Source of the DNA: Komagataella phaffii GS115
Lineage: Eukaryota > Ascomycota > Pichiomycetes > Pichiales > Pichiaceae
NCBI RefSeq assembly: GCF_000027005.1
Contig: NC_012965.1
Location: 1,537,001-1,601,000, forward strand
Reading direction: 5' to 3'
Length of the DNA stretch: 64,000 bases
This document shows positions 37,801 through 45,254 of the stretch, one piece after another; position 1 is the first letter of the stretch; every line of letters starts with the position of its first letter. The position numbers and the translations under genes were made by a program. A model generated the notes under the pieces. It was not told the DNA's origin, did not search any database, and saw only the letters and a list, made by a program, of their open reading frames with translations.

Positions 37801-38308
37801 CTACGTTTTTCGTCCTGATCCCAAGTTGGGCATTCTTTAAATCTTGAGTTACTGGATCATCTATGCTGTCTCTCTTGACTGACTCCAAACTAGTGTCACC
37901 GACTGGAATGTCGTCATTTTGGGCGGACCTAAGAATGTTTCCGTTATTCTCCTCTGGTTTAGTGGGAAGATGCAACTCTCTTCTCTCAATTTCTGAAACA
38001 GTGTCCATTACGAGATCCGTGAAGCGAGCAAATGTTAAGGAGGACAAAATCTTTCTTGCTTGATTTCTCTTGGGATGAAAAGTCGTTTTGGGGAGCAAAT
38101 GATCTGGCTCCTGATTCGTTCTGTCGTTTCTTCTCTTCATCTCATCGTAGACGTCTGTGCATAGCTCACAAAACTGTCCACGGGAATACCTTAGTAGCTT
38201 TTCCTTACCCTGTGTGACATGCGATGATGCCCTTGATTTTGGGGAATTTTTCTTCAGGAACTCCTTCAGCTCACTGTGGTACTTTACCAAATCTTGCTCC
38301 ACTACCAT
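34898..38308 (-). CDS. SPA2: Polarisome scaffold Spa2
   Basis: The 1136-residue protein begins with the Spa2 homology domain: two similar repeats at about residues 37-60 (LLRYSRGQFCELCTDVYDEM) and 86-110 (RKILSSLTFARFTDLVMDTV). A coiled coil follows at about 285-400 (LEKELNTLKEENARLEEAL). A folded helical block with FSPQGVISKKAISDLLAS lies at about 450-560, then a long Ser/Asn-rich disordered region. A conserved C-terminal helical domain (from about 985) ends the protein. Spa2 organises Bni1, Pea2, Bud6 and MAP-kinase kinases at growth sites. The ATG is at 38306-38308. An ACGCGT site lies 75 bp upstream (38383-38388). Confidence 0.92.
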   Translation of the reverse strand: MVVEQDLVKYHSELKEFLKKNSPKSRASSHVTQGKEKLLRYSRGQFCELCTDVYDEMKRRNDRTNQEPDHLLPKTTFHPKRNQARKILSSLTFARFTDLVMDTVSEIERRELHLPTKPEENNGNILRSAQNDDIPVGDTSLESVKRDSIDDPVTQDLKNAQLGIRTKNVVPNKTTLAWSSDEEDEDNDDENEITRGHGFDSISSPVRVEGTASPQDVQKMSTNRLSDDLNQLDLSSKNPSVSIPPRLNVTTSPDLNLSAARGVPNIGSPQQKSKSIMSEDSPKYNEVSQLEKELNTLKEENARLEEALDSFKKNQAASSETDTEIQNLKQTIEKLELENKEKPLLMDSLKNDENTLSLLTEENASLKEKILSLQSELEKNHISNNISTTNSTNEETPESELKRRSNQSTIHEQEVGKWQKRYETLRSTMVAEQISVPVSTDDLNKFFSPQGVISKKAISDLLASVEAFLLILHKDVVDPENLFSGISSVAVNASVIISEVDSISYHKKKKSPLNAAISNAITSVRYYAIYKSVFSKVAVDSAISAILYTTCDLVAILKIQTNTNASNTLENVATEETASSRAEVADYNLSQDSLNVDDDKDTLVRPLKITQRISSNKTSGDILPSPIATNVLGFMSPISTSFGHRAVNSQVSPDSETSSFDVQLERDRLLERATAVDLNQNGNTESNPHTPKTTYPPASKQSTESSKENPLNGNSQSPDARASRGSRGSILNRVKQLETASQDNEPEKSKHSFKRSSVDVSDAFNKFGAKRRSVDSNFSSQRNSIDTKSSTRNSVDITSVSKSPYDATLNQDSSVAGSDSNALGISVGATNNLPDPLPQESYARPNSIDIDDNTNEVTVDSVEQLKIHSPQKDVKIPGTFESNAQNDEPKKLNSNGGSDHIITPMRLRKIESASSRADSIGQKSLPPSPKQEPKIISNTVQSALMTPPETAVATDKSENLHPQQFEENEEEAETFDVQNFDILNPDNTLKQLLLYLEHQTVDVISTIQTLLKSIKDPDATRGELRMSASAIHKVIDQMTEATNISMSQTRNGQLRAHGSWVVQSLDGCSRRMAALCVFRDDENDSDYADKNFKQRLAGVAFDVARCTKELVKSVEEAKIKDDIAVLDARLSGEHVL

Positions 38309-38590
38309 GGCCAGTTTCTAGCTAGAAAATTATTAGGAGGAACAAAAATGTTTTGATTTTGTGTTGTTGAAAAGGGAACAAAACGCGTGGACGTGTTGTA
38401 GTTGTCATTACATAAGCCGAAAACTGAGGCTGAGAAAGAGGGACCGAATAGGGAGGTGTGGAGTAAGAGTGAACCAGCACGTACACAGGAGTTTATATAG
38501 TGGAAACCAGATCATCAGCATCACTTAGCAACGTCAATTGTGCCAGCAGTTGAATTTTGTCATGCATTCTATTTACATAATATATACAGG

Positions 38591-39217
38591 TCACCTCGTG
38601 ACATCCTCTACCAACAACGGCATCAGTTCAGTCTCGATGAACTCTGTAGCCACTTTTTTCCCATGTGTTAAATTGATAGCTCCGATCAGAGCAAGAACTG
38701 TCTTTCCCAACACCGTGTCTTCTCCACTGGTAGCTGGGTCTTCTAATGTAGGATCACGTTTCTTCCAGAAAACTAGCTGATCAAATTGTTTCTCCTTGGC
38801 AAAGCGAGCCAAAGACTTGTGGTTACCGATTGATTTAGTGAGCAAGGAGCCAAGGCAGTCAAAGTTCTTTCCGTTCAATGCATATGGGGAGTCTGAAGGT
38901 TTTGAAATTACATGCACTGAACTTTGCAACTTTAGCAATTGAAATCCAATCACGGAAAGCTTTTCATTGTATGGTTTCAGCCCATGAGCAAAGGACTTAT
39001 GCGTGAGAATTTGTAGTAGTAATTCGTTATCGGGAATGCTGTATTTGCCCGTTTGTGTTGTCTGTAGATATTGCTTCAAATGACCAATGTTTCCGTCTGT
39101 AACTCCGTATTCTCTACCCTTCAAGCGGAGAAACTCGGAGGGGTCCCTAACGGCTCCCTGGACACGAGTCCCCTTTACCATTACAATGCTCCTCCGTTGT
39201 ATCCACGTTCTTAGCAT
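38591..39217 (-). CDS. MRPL15: Mitochondrial large ribosomal subunit protein mL57 (RNase III-like)
   Basis: The 208-residue protein has an Arg-rich presequence-like start (MLRTWIQRRSIVMVKGTR) and an RNase III-fold signature (NELLLQILTHKSFAHGLKP) with a later helical half. The acidic catalytic residues of true RNase III (ERLEFLGD) are replaced by LSVIGFQLL, as expected for a structural ribosomal relative. This matches yeast Mrpl15 (253 aa). It is divergent from ROK1 across 213 bp. Confidence 0.8.
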   Translation of the reverse strand: MLRTWIQRRSIVMVKGTRVQGAVRDPSEFLRLKGREYGVTDGNIGHLKQYLQTTQTGKYSIPDNELLLQILTHKSFAHGLKPYNEKLSVIGFQLLKLQSSVHVISKPSDSPYALNGKNFDCLGSLLTKSIGNHKSLARFAKEKQFDQLVFWKKRDPTLEDPATSGEDTVLGKTVLALIGAINLTHGKKVATEFIETELMPLLVEDVTR

Positions 39218-39430
39218 TGTATTATATCCCCCTATTGGTAGTGTGACCTATTTAAGTGCAACTGATATTTCGTCTCGTTGCCGACAAAATTTTTCGGCCT
39301 TACAAAAGTAGCGCGCGCTGATGTTCAGGTGAGTTGTGCAAGATGACGGATGTTCCTCTTCTTGCGCGACAATACGATAAAAAAGATTTTCGTACAGGAG
39401 GGGATAATAAATATTCTAATCACACTAAAC

Positions 39431-41065
39431 ATGGATATCTTTAGAGTGTTAAGTAGAGGGGCCAGTCTGAAGAAGACAAAGGGCGCCTTTACAGACTACG
39501 CGACCGTCTCGCAGAGTGACAAAGATGTCGCTGCTTCTGTCAAGTCGAACGGTGGCCAGGTGGACAAAGAACTAGATTTTTTTCATACTAAGAAGTATCA
39601 TCTTAAGGAAGACAACTCGAAGTCAGACAGCAACACAGGTATTGAAAAGGAACAAGAGGAGGAATATGTACCTCCTCCTCCTAAAATTGTCAGCGAATCC
39701 GATGCTAAAGCGTTCAGAAAGGCTTTCAAAGTTCAGGTGGTAGGGAACGACATTCCCTTCCCCATTGGCTCGTTTGAGGATTTGATAACTCGATTCCAAT
39801 TAGACAAGAAACTCCTATCTAACTTGGCGGACGCCAAATTCACAGAACCCACTCCAATCCAGTGTGAAAGTATTCCTTCCACTCTTCATGGGCATGATAT
39901 CATAGCCTGTGCCCCAACAGGTTCAGGTAAGACTTTAGCATTTTTGATCCCATTGGTACAGAAATTGGGACAAAATCAGAAAAATTTTGGGATTAGAGGA
40001 CTGATTCTTTCTCCTACAAAAGAACTTGCCACTCAAATTCACAATGAGCTGCTCAAGCTGACAAAGGGCAAGAATTTGATAATAGGTTTGCTCTCCAAGT
40101 CACTAAGCGGAAAATTGCGCAGTGATCTCATCAAGGGTAATAAGTACGATGTTATGGTGTCTACCCCTTTGAGGCTGATTGAAGTTGTGAGAATGGGTAA
40201 GATTGATTTGAGAGAAGTCAAGCATCTCGTTTTGGACGAAGCAGATAAGTTGTTTGCCCCAGAATTTTTGGAACAGACTGATGATGTTCTTCACAACTGT
40301 TCTAACCCAAAGCTTCAAATGTCCATTTATTCAGCTACCATCCCCGAGGAAGTTGAAGAGCTGGCTCATTCAGTAATGAAAGAGCCTATAAGGATCAACA
40401 TTGGCCGCAAGGAAGCTGCAAACACGCAAATCAAGCAGAAAGTAGTCTACACAGGAAGTGAGGAGGGAAAGTTAGTTGCTTTGCGCCAAATGGTTCAAAA
40501 CTCAGAATTCAAGCCCCCTGTCTTGATTTTTCTTCAATCGATCACCAGAGCCAAGGCATTATTCCATGAGCTGATCTATGACAAAATGAACGTAGATGTG
40601 ATTCATTCCGAGCGTACCCAAATACAGAGAGACAGAGTTGTGGAAAGATTCCAAAAGGGAGATATATGGGTCTTGATCTGCACGGAAGTTATTGGAAGAG
40701 GAATCGATTTTAAGGGCATCAACCTGGTCATCAATTACGATGTCCCTACATCAGCTGAAGCATATGTTCATAGAATTGGTCGTACTGGTCGGGCTGGCCA
40801 CACGGGTTCAGCAGTGACATTTTTCACCAAGGAGGATTCTTTGGCCATCAAACCCATCATTAATGTCTTGAAACAGAGTGAACAAAATAATGGTTACGCC
40901 AGCTGGATGGAGACTGAAGATAAACTTTCGGAGAAAGAGCTGACCAAAATCAAAAAAGGTGTGGAGCGAGAATCCATCAGTACCGTTCCCACAGTAATTA
41001 GAGAGGAAAGGAAACGAAGAGGAGTACTATACGAGTCCTCCAAGAGACGCAAATCTGGTAAGTAG
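39431..41065 (+). CDS. ROK1: ATP-dependent DEAD-box RNA helicase Rok1
   Basis: The 544-residue protein starts with [15 protein letters not shown], nearly identical to the yeast Rok1 N-terminus, which fixes the start at 39431 although the frame is open from 39350. Helicase motifs are present: [11 protein letters not shown], the Q motif [19 protein letters not shown] (about 161), PTKELA, STPLRL, DEAD (about 269), SAT (about 300), EVIGRGIDF and HRIGRTGR. Rok1 acts in early 18S rRNA processing and release of snR30 in the nucleolus. A basic tail ends the protein. Two upstream ORFs precede the start, one overlapping it. Confidence 0.97.
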   Translation: MDIFRVLSRGASLKKTKGAFTDYATVSQSDKDVAASVKSNGGQVDKELDFFHTKKYHLKEDNSKSDSNTGIEKEQEEEYVPPPPKIVSESDAKAFRKAFKVQVVGNDIPFPIGSFEDLITRFQLDKKLLSNLADAKFTEPTPIQCESIPSTLHGHDIIACAPTGSGKTLAFLIPLVQKLGQNQKNFGIRGLILSPTKELATQIHNELLKLTKGKNLIIGLLSKSLSGKLRSDLIKGNKYDVMVSTPLRLIEVVRMGKIDLREVKHLVLDEADKLFAPEFLEQTDDVLHNCSNPKLQMSIYSATIPEEVEELAHSVMKEPIRINIGRKEAANTQIKQKVVYTGSEEGKLVALRQMVQNSEFKPPVLIFLQSITRAKALFHELIYDKMNVDVIHSERTQIQRDRVVERFQKGDIWVLICTEVIGRGIDFKGINLVINYDVPTSAEAYVHRIGRTGRAGHTGSAVTFFTKEDSLAIKPIINVLKQSEQNNGYASWMETEDKLSEKELTKIKKGVERESISTVPTVIREERKRRGVLYESSKRRKSGK

Positions 41066-41133
41066 AGTACATAGTTTACAATAAATCTGGTCTAATTTAC
41101 CTGTGAAATTTAAAAGTAGAATATTATACACGA

Positions 41134-41568
41134 TTAGTGGTGGGCAGCAGCCTTAGGTCCGAAAGATGGGTAACCGACAATTTGTCTTCTTCCAATAATC
41201 TCTCCCAAGGAGAACAGACCAACCAATTGAATACCATAAGCACCGTACTTCAGGACAATATCCTTGTTGAGGTTCTTGGCGGATTCCTTGACAGATTGGA
41301 AGGCAGCTTGAGGGTTAGCAAAAGATTCTAAAGCCTTCTTGTAGAGATCTTGGTAAACACTTTGGATCTGGGTGGTGGTAGGAGGACTCAGGCCTTCCTT
41401 GACGTAAACTTGTTTGGCAATTTCACCAGTGACTTTTCCCCAGTAAACAACTTGCGATGACAAATTGGTCACCTTCTCAACAATGCTCTGCTTACTAGCA
41501 TTAGTGGAGGCAAAACGCACATTTCTGGTGGCGGTCTTTGTAGACTGGATCAATGAACGGGACAACAT
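41134..41568 (-). CDS. ATP20: Mitochondrial F1Fo-ATP synthase subunit g
   Basis: The ATG at 41566-41568 gives 144 residues; the open frame begins seven codons earlier at a TTG. An import presequence (MLSRSLIQSTKTATRNVRF) precedes a soluble helical part. One C-terminal membrane segment (YGAYGIQLVGLFSLGEIIG) contains a GxxxG-like GLFSLGEIIG region, which in subunit g mediates ATP synthase dimerisation at cristae ridges. Size and features match yeast Atp20 (115 aa plus a longer presequence). CCAAT boxes lie just upstream. It is convergent with ROK1 (68 bp between stops). Confidence 0.9.
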   Translation of the reverse strand: MLSRSLIQSTKTATRNVRFASTNASKQSIVEKVTNLSSQVVYWGKVTGEIAKQVYVKEGLSPPTTTQIQSVYQDLYKKALESFANPQAAFQSVKESAKNLNKDIVLKYGAYGIQLVGLFSLGEIIGRRQIVGYPSFGPKAAAHH

Positions 41569-41809
41569 TGTGTTAGAGGTAGTGAACAATTAGACTGTGA
41601 TCTAGTTAACCAATGATTGGACTGAAAAAAAACCAATGGCTCGCTCGAGTGAAGAAAGGAGCCAGTACTACTGTAGTCGGGGCTCGCAACCCAGTTTACA
41701 CTACGAAGAGAAAACTTTGTGGTGTTTGGATCTATACTATTATGCAATACCAGCATCGGGAGAGCTTCGATACAAAGAGGAGAGCTAGACGGTAGTCCTC
41801 AGTAATTGG
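41569..41809 (-). promoter_or_regulatory. ATP20 upstream region with CCAAT boxes
   Basis: A palindrome CCAATGATTGG (41610-41620) contains CCAAT on both strands, and a further CCAAT lies at 41633-41637. CCAAT is the core of the Hap2/3/5 site that activates respiratory genes. The sites lie 42-70 bp upstream of the ATP20 ATG, so some may fall in the leader. The same 241-bp region serves the divergent RRN5. Confidence 0.55.
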
Positions 41810-43018
41810 ATGATTTATTCCACAGCCAAGGATGGCCACAAACGAAGAAGAATAAGGCCCTGGCAAGTAACGCAAAATAGTACCACTGACGACGACATTG
41901 TTCCGACACCATCTGAGTTTTTCAAGGGGAACGCGTCCTACTGGCGTCAATTTCACGTTCATCAGTACGAGAGTTCCAGCCTCGTAGACTTTGTGTTTGA
42001 GAAATGTAGGGACGATCTGGTGGTGGATACTCGTGGGTTCCACAAAGTTCGGAAGGATACCAAAATCAATGCTCAATGTGTTTGGACGGCAGATGAGAGA
42101 GACCACTTGTATAATGGTCTCTCTCGTTTCTCAATTAATCAAGTTGACCTTATTAAAGAGGAACTTTTGCCAGAAAAGTCAGAAGTGGAGATTCTACAGT
42201 TTTACCTTTTGATGAAGAAGGAATTGGCAGTATGTCAATCAAATGAAGAGACCTCAAAGTTGTTGGTTAGCATGAAAGACTTTCCCATAAGTTACGAGAT
42301 GAGTGAAACTTATGTTGCATTGGAGGAGAGGGAGGCAGGTTTCTTGCAAGAACTTGATCTCGAGAATGCTAATGAAAATGTGGACAATAATGGTCGATAT
42401 GAAGAAGTTCAGAGTGTCAACGGTATATTGAAACAGAATGCTGGCAATGAAATTGGTGACGATCAGAAGCTACAAAAAGAATGCAATGACAACGAGGAGA
42501 ACGTTGAGAATAACGAAGGACAATCAGAGTCTGAAACATCAAAGCATAATGAGCCAATGCAGTCTGATGAACTGGATGCTACCCAAGCGACCCAAGTTTC
42601 TTCTGATGAAGAGCTTGATAATACGCCTATTTCTTTGTCCTCTGAATCACTCTCAAATGATTCAGCCAATGAAGATTATGAGGAATACGAAAGTTTAGTT
42701 GAAGACACGGAAGATATGCATCCCACAGAACTTGTGAGGTTTAACCCAGAACAATCGACGACAGGAAGTTTGCAGGTCACACAACTGTTGGTTGACGTAG
42801 CCAAGAAGTATCTTCGAGATCTGATCTTCGTAATCATTAAAAATCAGCTTCAAGCCCACTCTTTAACTAGGAATAATGTTGAGTTGTCATTTTTCAAGAT
42901 GTCGTCTCCTGAAGTTACTACTGCGATAGTGGAAATATCACCATACTGGCGCCTTCCAAATTTCAGAGACGAAAGGAAGAAAAAAAAAACTCACATAAAA
43001 AAAGAGAATCGGAAATGA
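41810..43018 (+). CDS. RRN5: RNA polymerase I upstream activation factor subunit Rrn5
   Basis: The 402-residue protein has a SANT-like domain at about residues 90-140 (WTADERDHLYNGLSRFSI, then LLPEKSEVEILQFYLLM). It is followed by ISYEMSETYVALEERE, which lines up with SANT and YEMSAEWVALE of yeast Rrn5. A long acidic Ser/Glu linker (about 185-305) precedes a C-terminal helical domain that probably corresponds to the histone-fold-like part. Rrn5 is a UAF subunit with Rrn9, Rrn10, Uaf30 and histones and recruits Pol I to rDNA. The C-terminus is Lys-rich and encoded partly by an A10 run (42980-42989). The TGA overlaps the ATG of the next ORF. Confidence 0.83.
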   Translation: MIYSTAKDGHKRRRIRPWQVTQNSTTDDDIVPTPSEFFKGNASYWRQFHVHQYESSSLVDFVFEKCRDDLVVDTRGFHKVRKDTKINAQCVWTADERDHLYNGLSRFSINQVDLIKEELLPEKSEVEILQFYLLMKKELAVCQSNEETSKLLVSMKDFPISYEMSETYVALEEREAGFLQELDLENANENVDNNGRYEEVQSVNGILKQNAGNEIGDDQKLQKECNDNEENVENNEGQSESETSKHNEPMQSDELDATQATQVSSDEELDNTPISLSSESLSNDSANEDYEEYESLVEDTEDMHPTELVRFNPEQSTTGSLQVTQLLVDVAKKYLRDLIFVIIKNQLQAHSLTRNNVELSFFKMSSPEVTTAIVEISPYWRLPNFRDERKKKKTHIKKENRK

Positions 43019-43779
43019 ACACAGAAACTACTAATTTAGACATACCCTGGGCCTTTGTGAATGACGAAGAGATTAGAGGAACCGTGTTTCAGGACTTAGA
43101 ACCTTCTAAAAAGGTCGTTGCTGGAGATTTCGTCAGACAGAAATATGCCACTAGACTTAAAGATTCGAACACGAAGTCTTTGACTGCCAGGATAATGATG
43201 GCAGAGAAGGAGCACTTGGTGAAGCTTAACCGAGTCCCACCCGAATACAAAATACCCCGTAGAGACAGTTTTATCAAAGGAGAACAGTTCTGTATGATAG
43301 ACAGTGACTTGGTGGAATCTTTTTTTATCAAGGAGACAGACCAACTGGAAGAACTTGATGCGAGAAATTCTAGAATATTTGAGCACAACGTCTTGTCTGA
43401 TTTTTTCAAACCAATGAAGAAGTCTCCTATAACCACAAGAACTCTACGATTCACGTTGACCAGCAGATTAGAAATAAAGTATCGACAATTAAAAGATGAA
43501 AGAAATAGATTAGTGGATAAGTATATCAGCAATGCTCATTCGATTTCAGAAGCTGAAACGGTGAGAGGAAAAATGAAGATCAATTCTATCTCTGATGAAT
43601 TGATGGATATTAAAAGGGAACTTGCACCGGAAGAAGTATTGGATCCCCTGACAAATCCGGAGCTGGGAAAATTCAAAGCGAATGTAACTTACGGATTTGA
43701 AGAGCTGGATTCTGATGAATTGTATAGAGAGTTCACTTTCGATTTTGCAAAGTACGAAAGTGAGGATGTGGAGTATTGA
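43015..43779 (+). CDS. Unassigned 254-residue protein overlapping RRN5 by four bases
   Basis: I do not recognise this protein. It is charged and mostly helical, with no membrane segment. It starts MNTETTNLDIPWAFVNDEEI, has a basic middle (KSLTARIMMAEKEHLVKL), a coiled-coil-like stretch (about 145-200) and an acidic end. Its ATG shares ATGA with the RRN5 stop. Its frame is open upstream to 42910 inside RRN5 without another ATG. It is not a shadow: no other gene covers it and the codon texture is normal. Its stop lies 9 bp from the ERS1 stop (convergent). How it is translated is unclear, see findings. Confidence 0.75.
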   Translation: MNTETTNLDIPWAFVNDEEIRGTVFQDLEPSKKVVAGDFVRQKYATRLKDSNTKSLTARIMMAEKEHLVKLNRVPPEYKIPRRDSFIKGEQFCMIDSDLVESFFIKETDQLEELDARNSRIFEHNVLSDFFKPMKKSPITTRTLRFTLTSRLEIKYRQLKDERNRLVDKYISNAHSISEAETVRGKMKINSISDELMDIKRELAPEEVLDPLTNPELGKFKANVTYGFEELDSDELYREFTFDFAKYESEDVEY

Positions 43780-43788
43780 TAAATGCAA

Positions 43789-44631
43789 TCAGACTCTACT
43801 CATCATTTTGTCTTCCTCATGATTAACTGCCCGGCTGGGATACACAAAATAATATTGAACAATGAAACAAAAATCAAAGAAAAATGTCACCATCGAGAGC
43901 CAAAATTTGCCTTTATTGTTACTAACCAACACCAAAAGGTCCCACTTGGCACTCACTAAAGAATAGTCATAAAACAATTGAAGCATGGCAAATATGCCTC
44001 CCAAAAGGTCCAGCCAAATACTCATTATGGGGTAGCCGATCATGCTTTTTCTTTTGAAATTGAAGTACAGTTGTGGGAGGTACTTGATAAAACTAATTGT
44101 GACTTTCCACAGCGAAAGATTCACCGTATATACCATCAAATTGTAGGTGGTTGCATCCTTAATAGACAAGATATAATACGTAGCCTGGAAGGCGAAGAAT
44201 ACGAAGAAGAAGAGATATGTTGGAAAACTTATCCTCAAGCTTCGTCTCTTAAAATTCCAGACTCTGTAGCAATATAGCTGGCTGAGTGTGATCAGGTTCA
44301 GTATCAGACCATGGGCAACGAATAGAAGATCGATGGCGGAAAGTAGAGGTAAACCATGGTAGTAGTGTTTGTAAAGGACTCTAACGGTCGAACTGTATAA
44401 TTGAAGAAATAATGAAATGAAATAGGTGACGTAGCCCAAGGTGTTCAACAATAGAAAGTCTATGGATATTGCATCTGACGATTTTAGTTTGAAATTAACT
44501 ATCAGAGGAGGATAGAACGAAAGGGACTGGAAATTTTGTTAATAAAAGGTTCTAGAAGCAGAATACTTTCAGTTGGAGGCACTTACCCACAATGTGACAT
44601 ATGTGACGCCTAGAAAGGTTGATAACGACAT
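43789..44631 (-). CDS. ERS1: Cystinosin homologue Ers1, PQ-loop transporter, two exons
   Basis: Exon 1 (44587-44631) encodes MSLSTFLGVTYVTLW and exon 2 (43789-44526) the rest, 260 residues in all, the same length as yeast Ers1. The join reads TLWSLSFYPPLIVNFKLKSS, which lines up with the first PQ-loop of cystinosin (WSVSFYPQ). The second PQ-loop is KYLPQLYFNFKRKS, followed by LDLLGGIFAMLQL. Seven hydrophobic helices are expected. Cystinosin exports cystine from lysosomes with protons; Ers1 is the vacuolar/endosomal yeast relative. In the first loop the PQ pair is PP. It is divergent from the peroxisomal ABC gene across 623 bp. Confidence 0.9.
44527..44586 (-). other. Spliceosomal intron (60 nt) in ERS1
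   Basis: Read on the minus strand, the 5' site is GTAAGT, the branch point is TATTAAC (44538-44544) and the 3' site TTCCAG. Splicing is in phase 0 between TGG and TCC codons and restores the first PQ-loop. Confidence 0.88.
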
Positions 44632-45254
44632 CCTATGGTTATAAATATCACTCGGTATTATCAGGTGGTGGTCAATTCGAGAAATGCGACAGGGGTGCAA
44701 AATTCATAAGTCTGACAAAAGGTTATATACAGTCTGTGATCCAAGGTAAAGTTGGTGAAACTGATTAATTCTACTGGATCCAATGTGTGTATTTCTTGTA
44801 TTTATTCTTGCAAGTTGGAGGGCAAAACAAATTTCAGCCATCTCCGTGTATACTGATCTTAAAACAGATTGTGCACGTTATTTTTCCAAATTTAGGTTCC
44901 AAAACCCCCAAACACTTTTACAGCATCAAGCTTAGTTCTTTGAGACACATGTTACTTCTGAAATACGCTCAAATACCCAGTGTTCAGCCTTATTAACACT
45001 TAGATTTAAAGCTCATCTGATCGTGCGGCTTAGCTTTACCAACTACAACAGTTTTAAAGTCGCATCAGATGGAACCAAACACAGAGGGTTGTGCGCGAAC
45101 TGAATACTCTCTCCACAATCACATGCGAGTAGCTCTGGTCATCTGCATCCCGCATACAAACTTGTCCCCAATTATCATATGAAAAGAGACGGATATTTAA
45201 GCCCTGACAACTGCTCTAGAATGTCAGCGCTCTCCCCCTCTTTGACGTCTTTAG
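44632..45254. promoter_or_regulatory. Divergent region between ERS1 and the peroxisomal ABC transporter
   Basis: These 623 bp contain no supported gene; the longest plus-strand ORF (44787-44996) looks random. They should hold both promoters. I found no clear oleate-response element (CGG-N15-18-CCG) or strong TATA box. Confidence 0.5.

Noticed and set aside
44787..44996. A 69-codon plus-strand ORF in the ERS1-ABC transporter intergenic region
   Set aside because: The composition looks random, with no clear start context and no homologue known to me.
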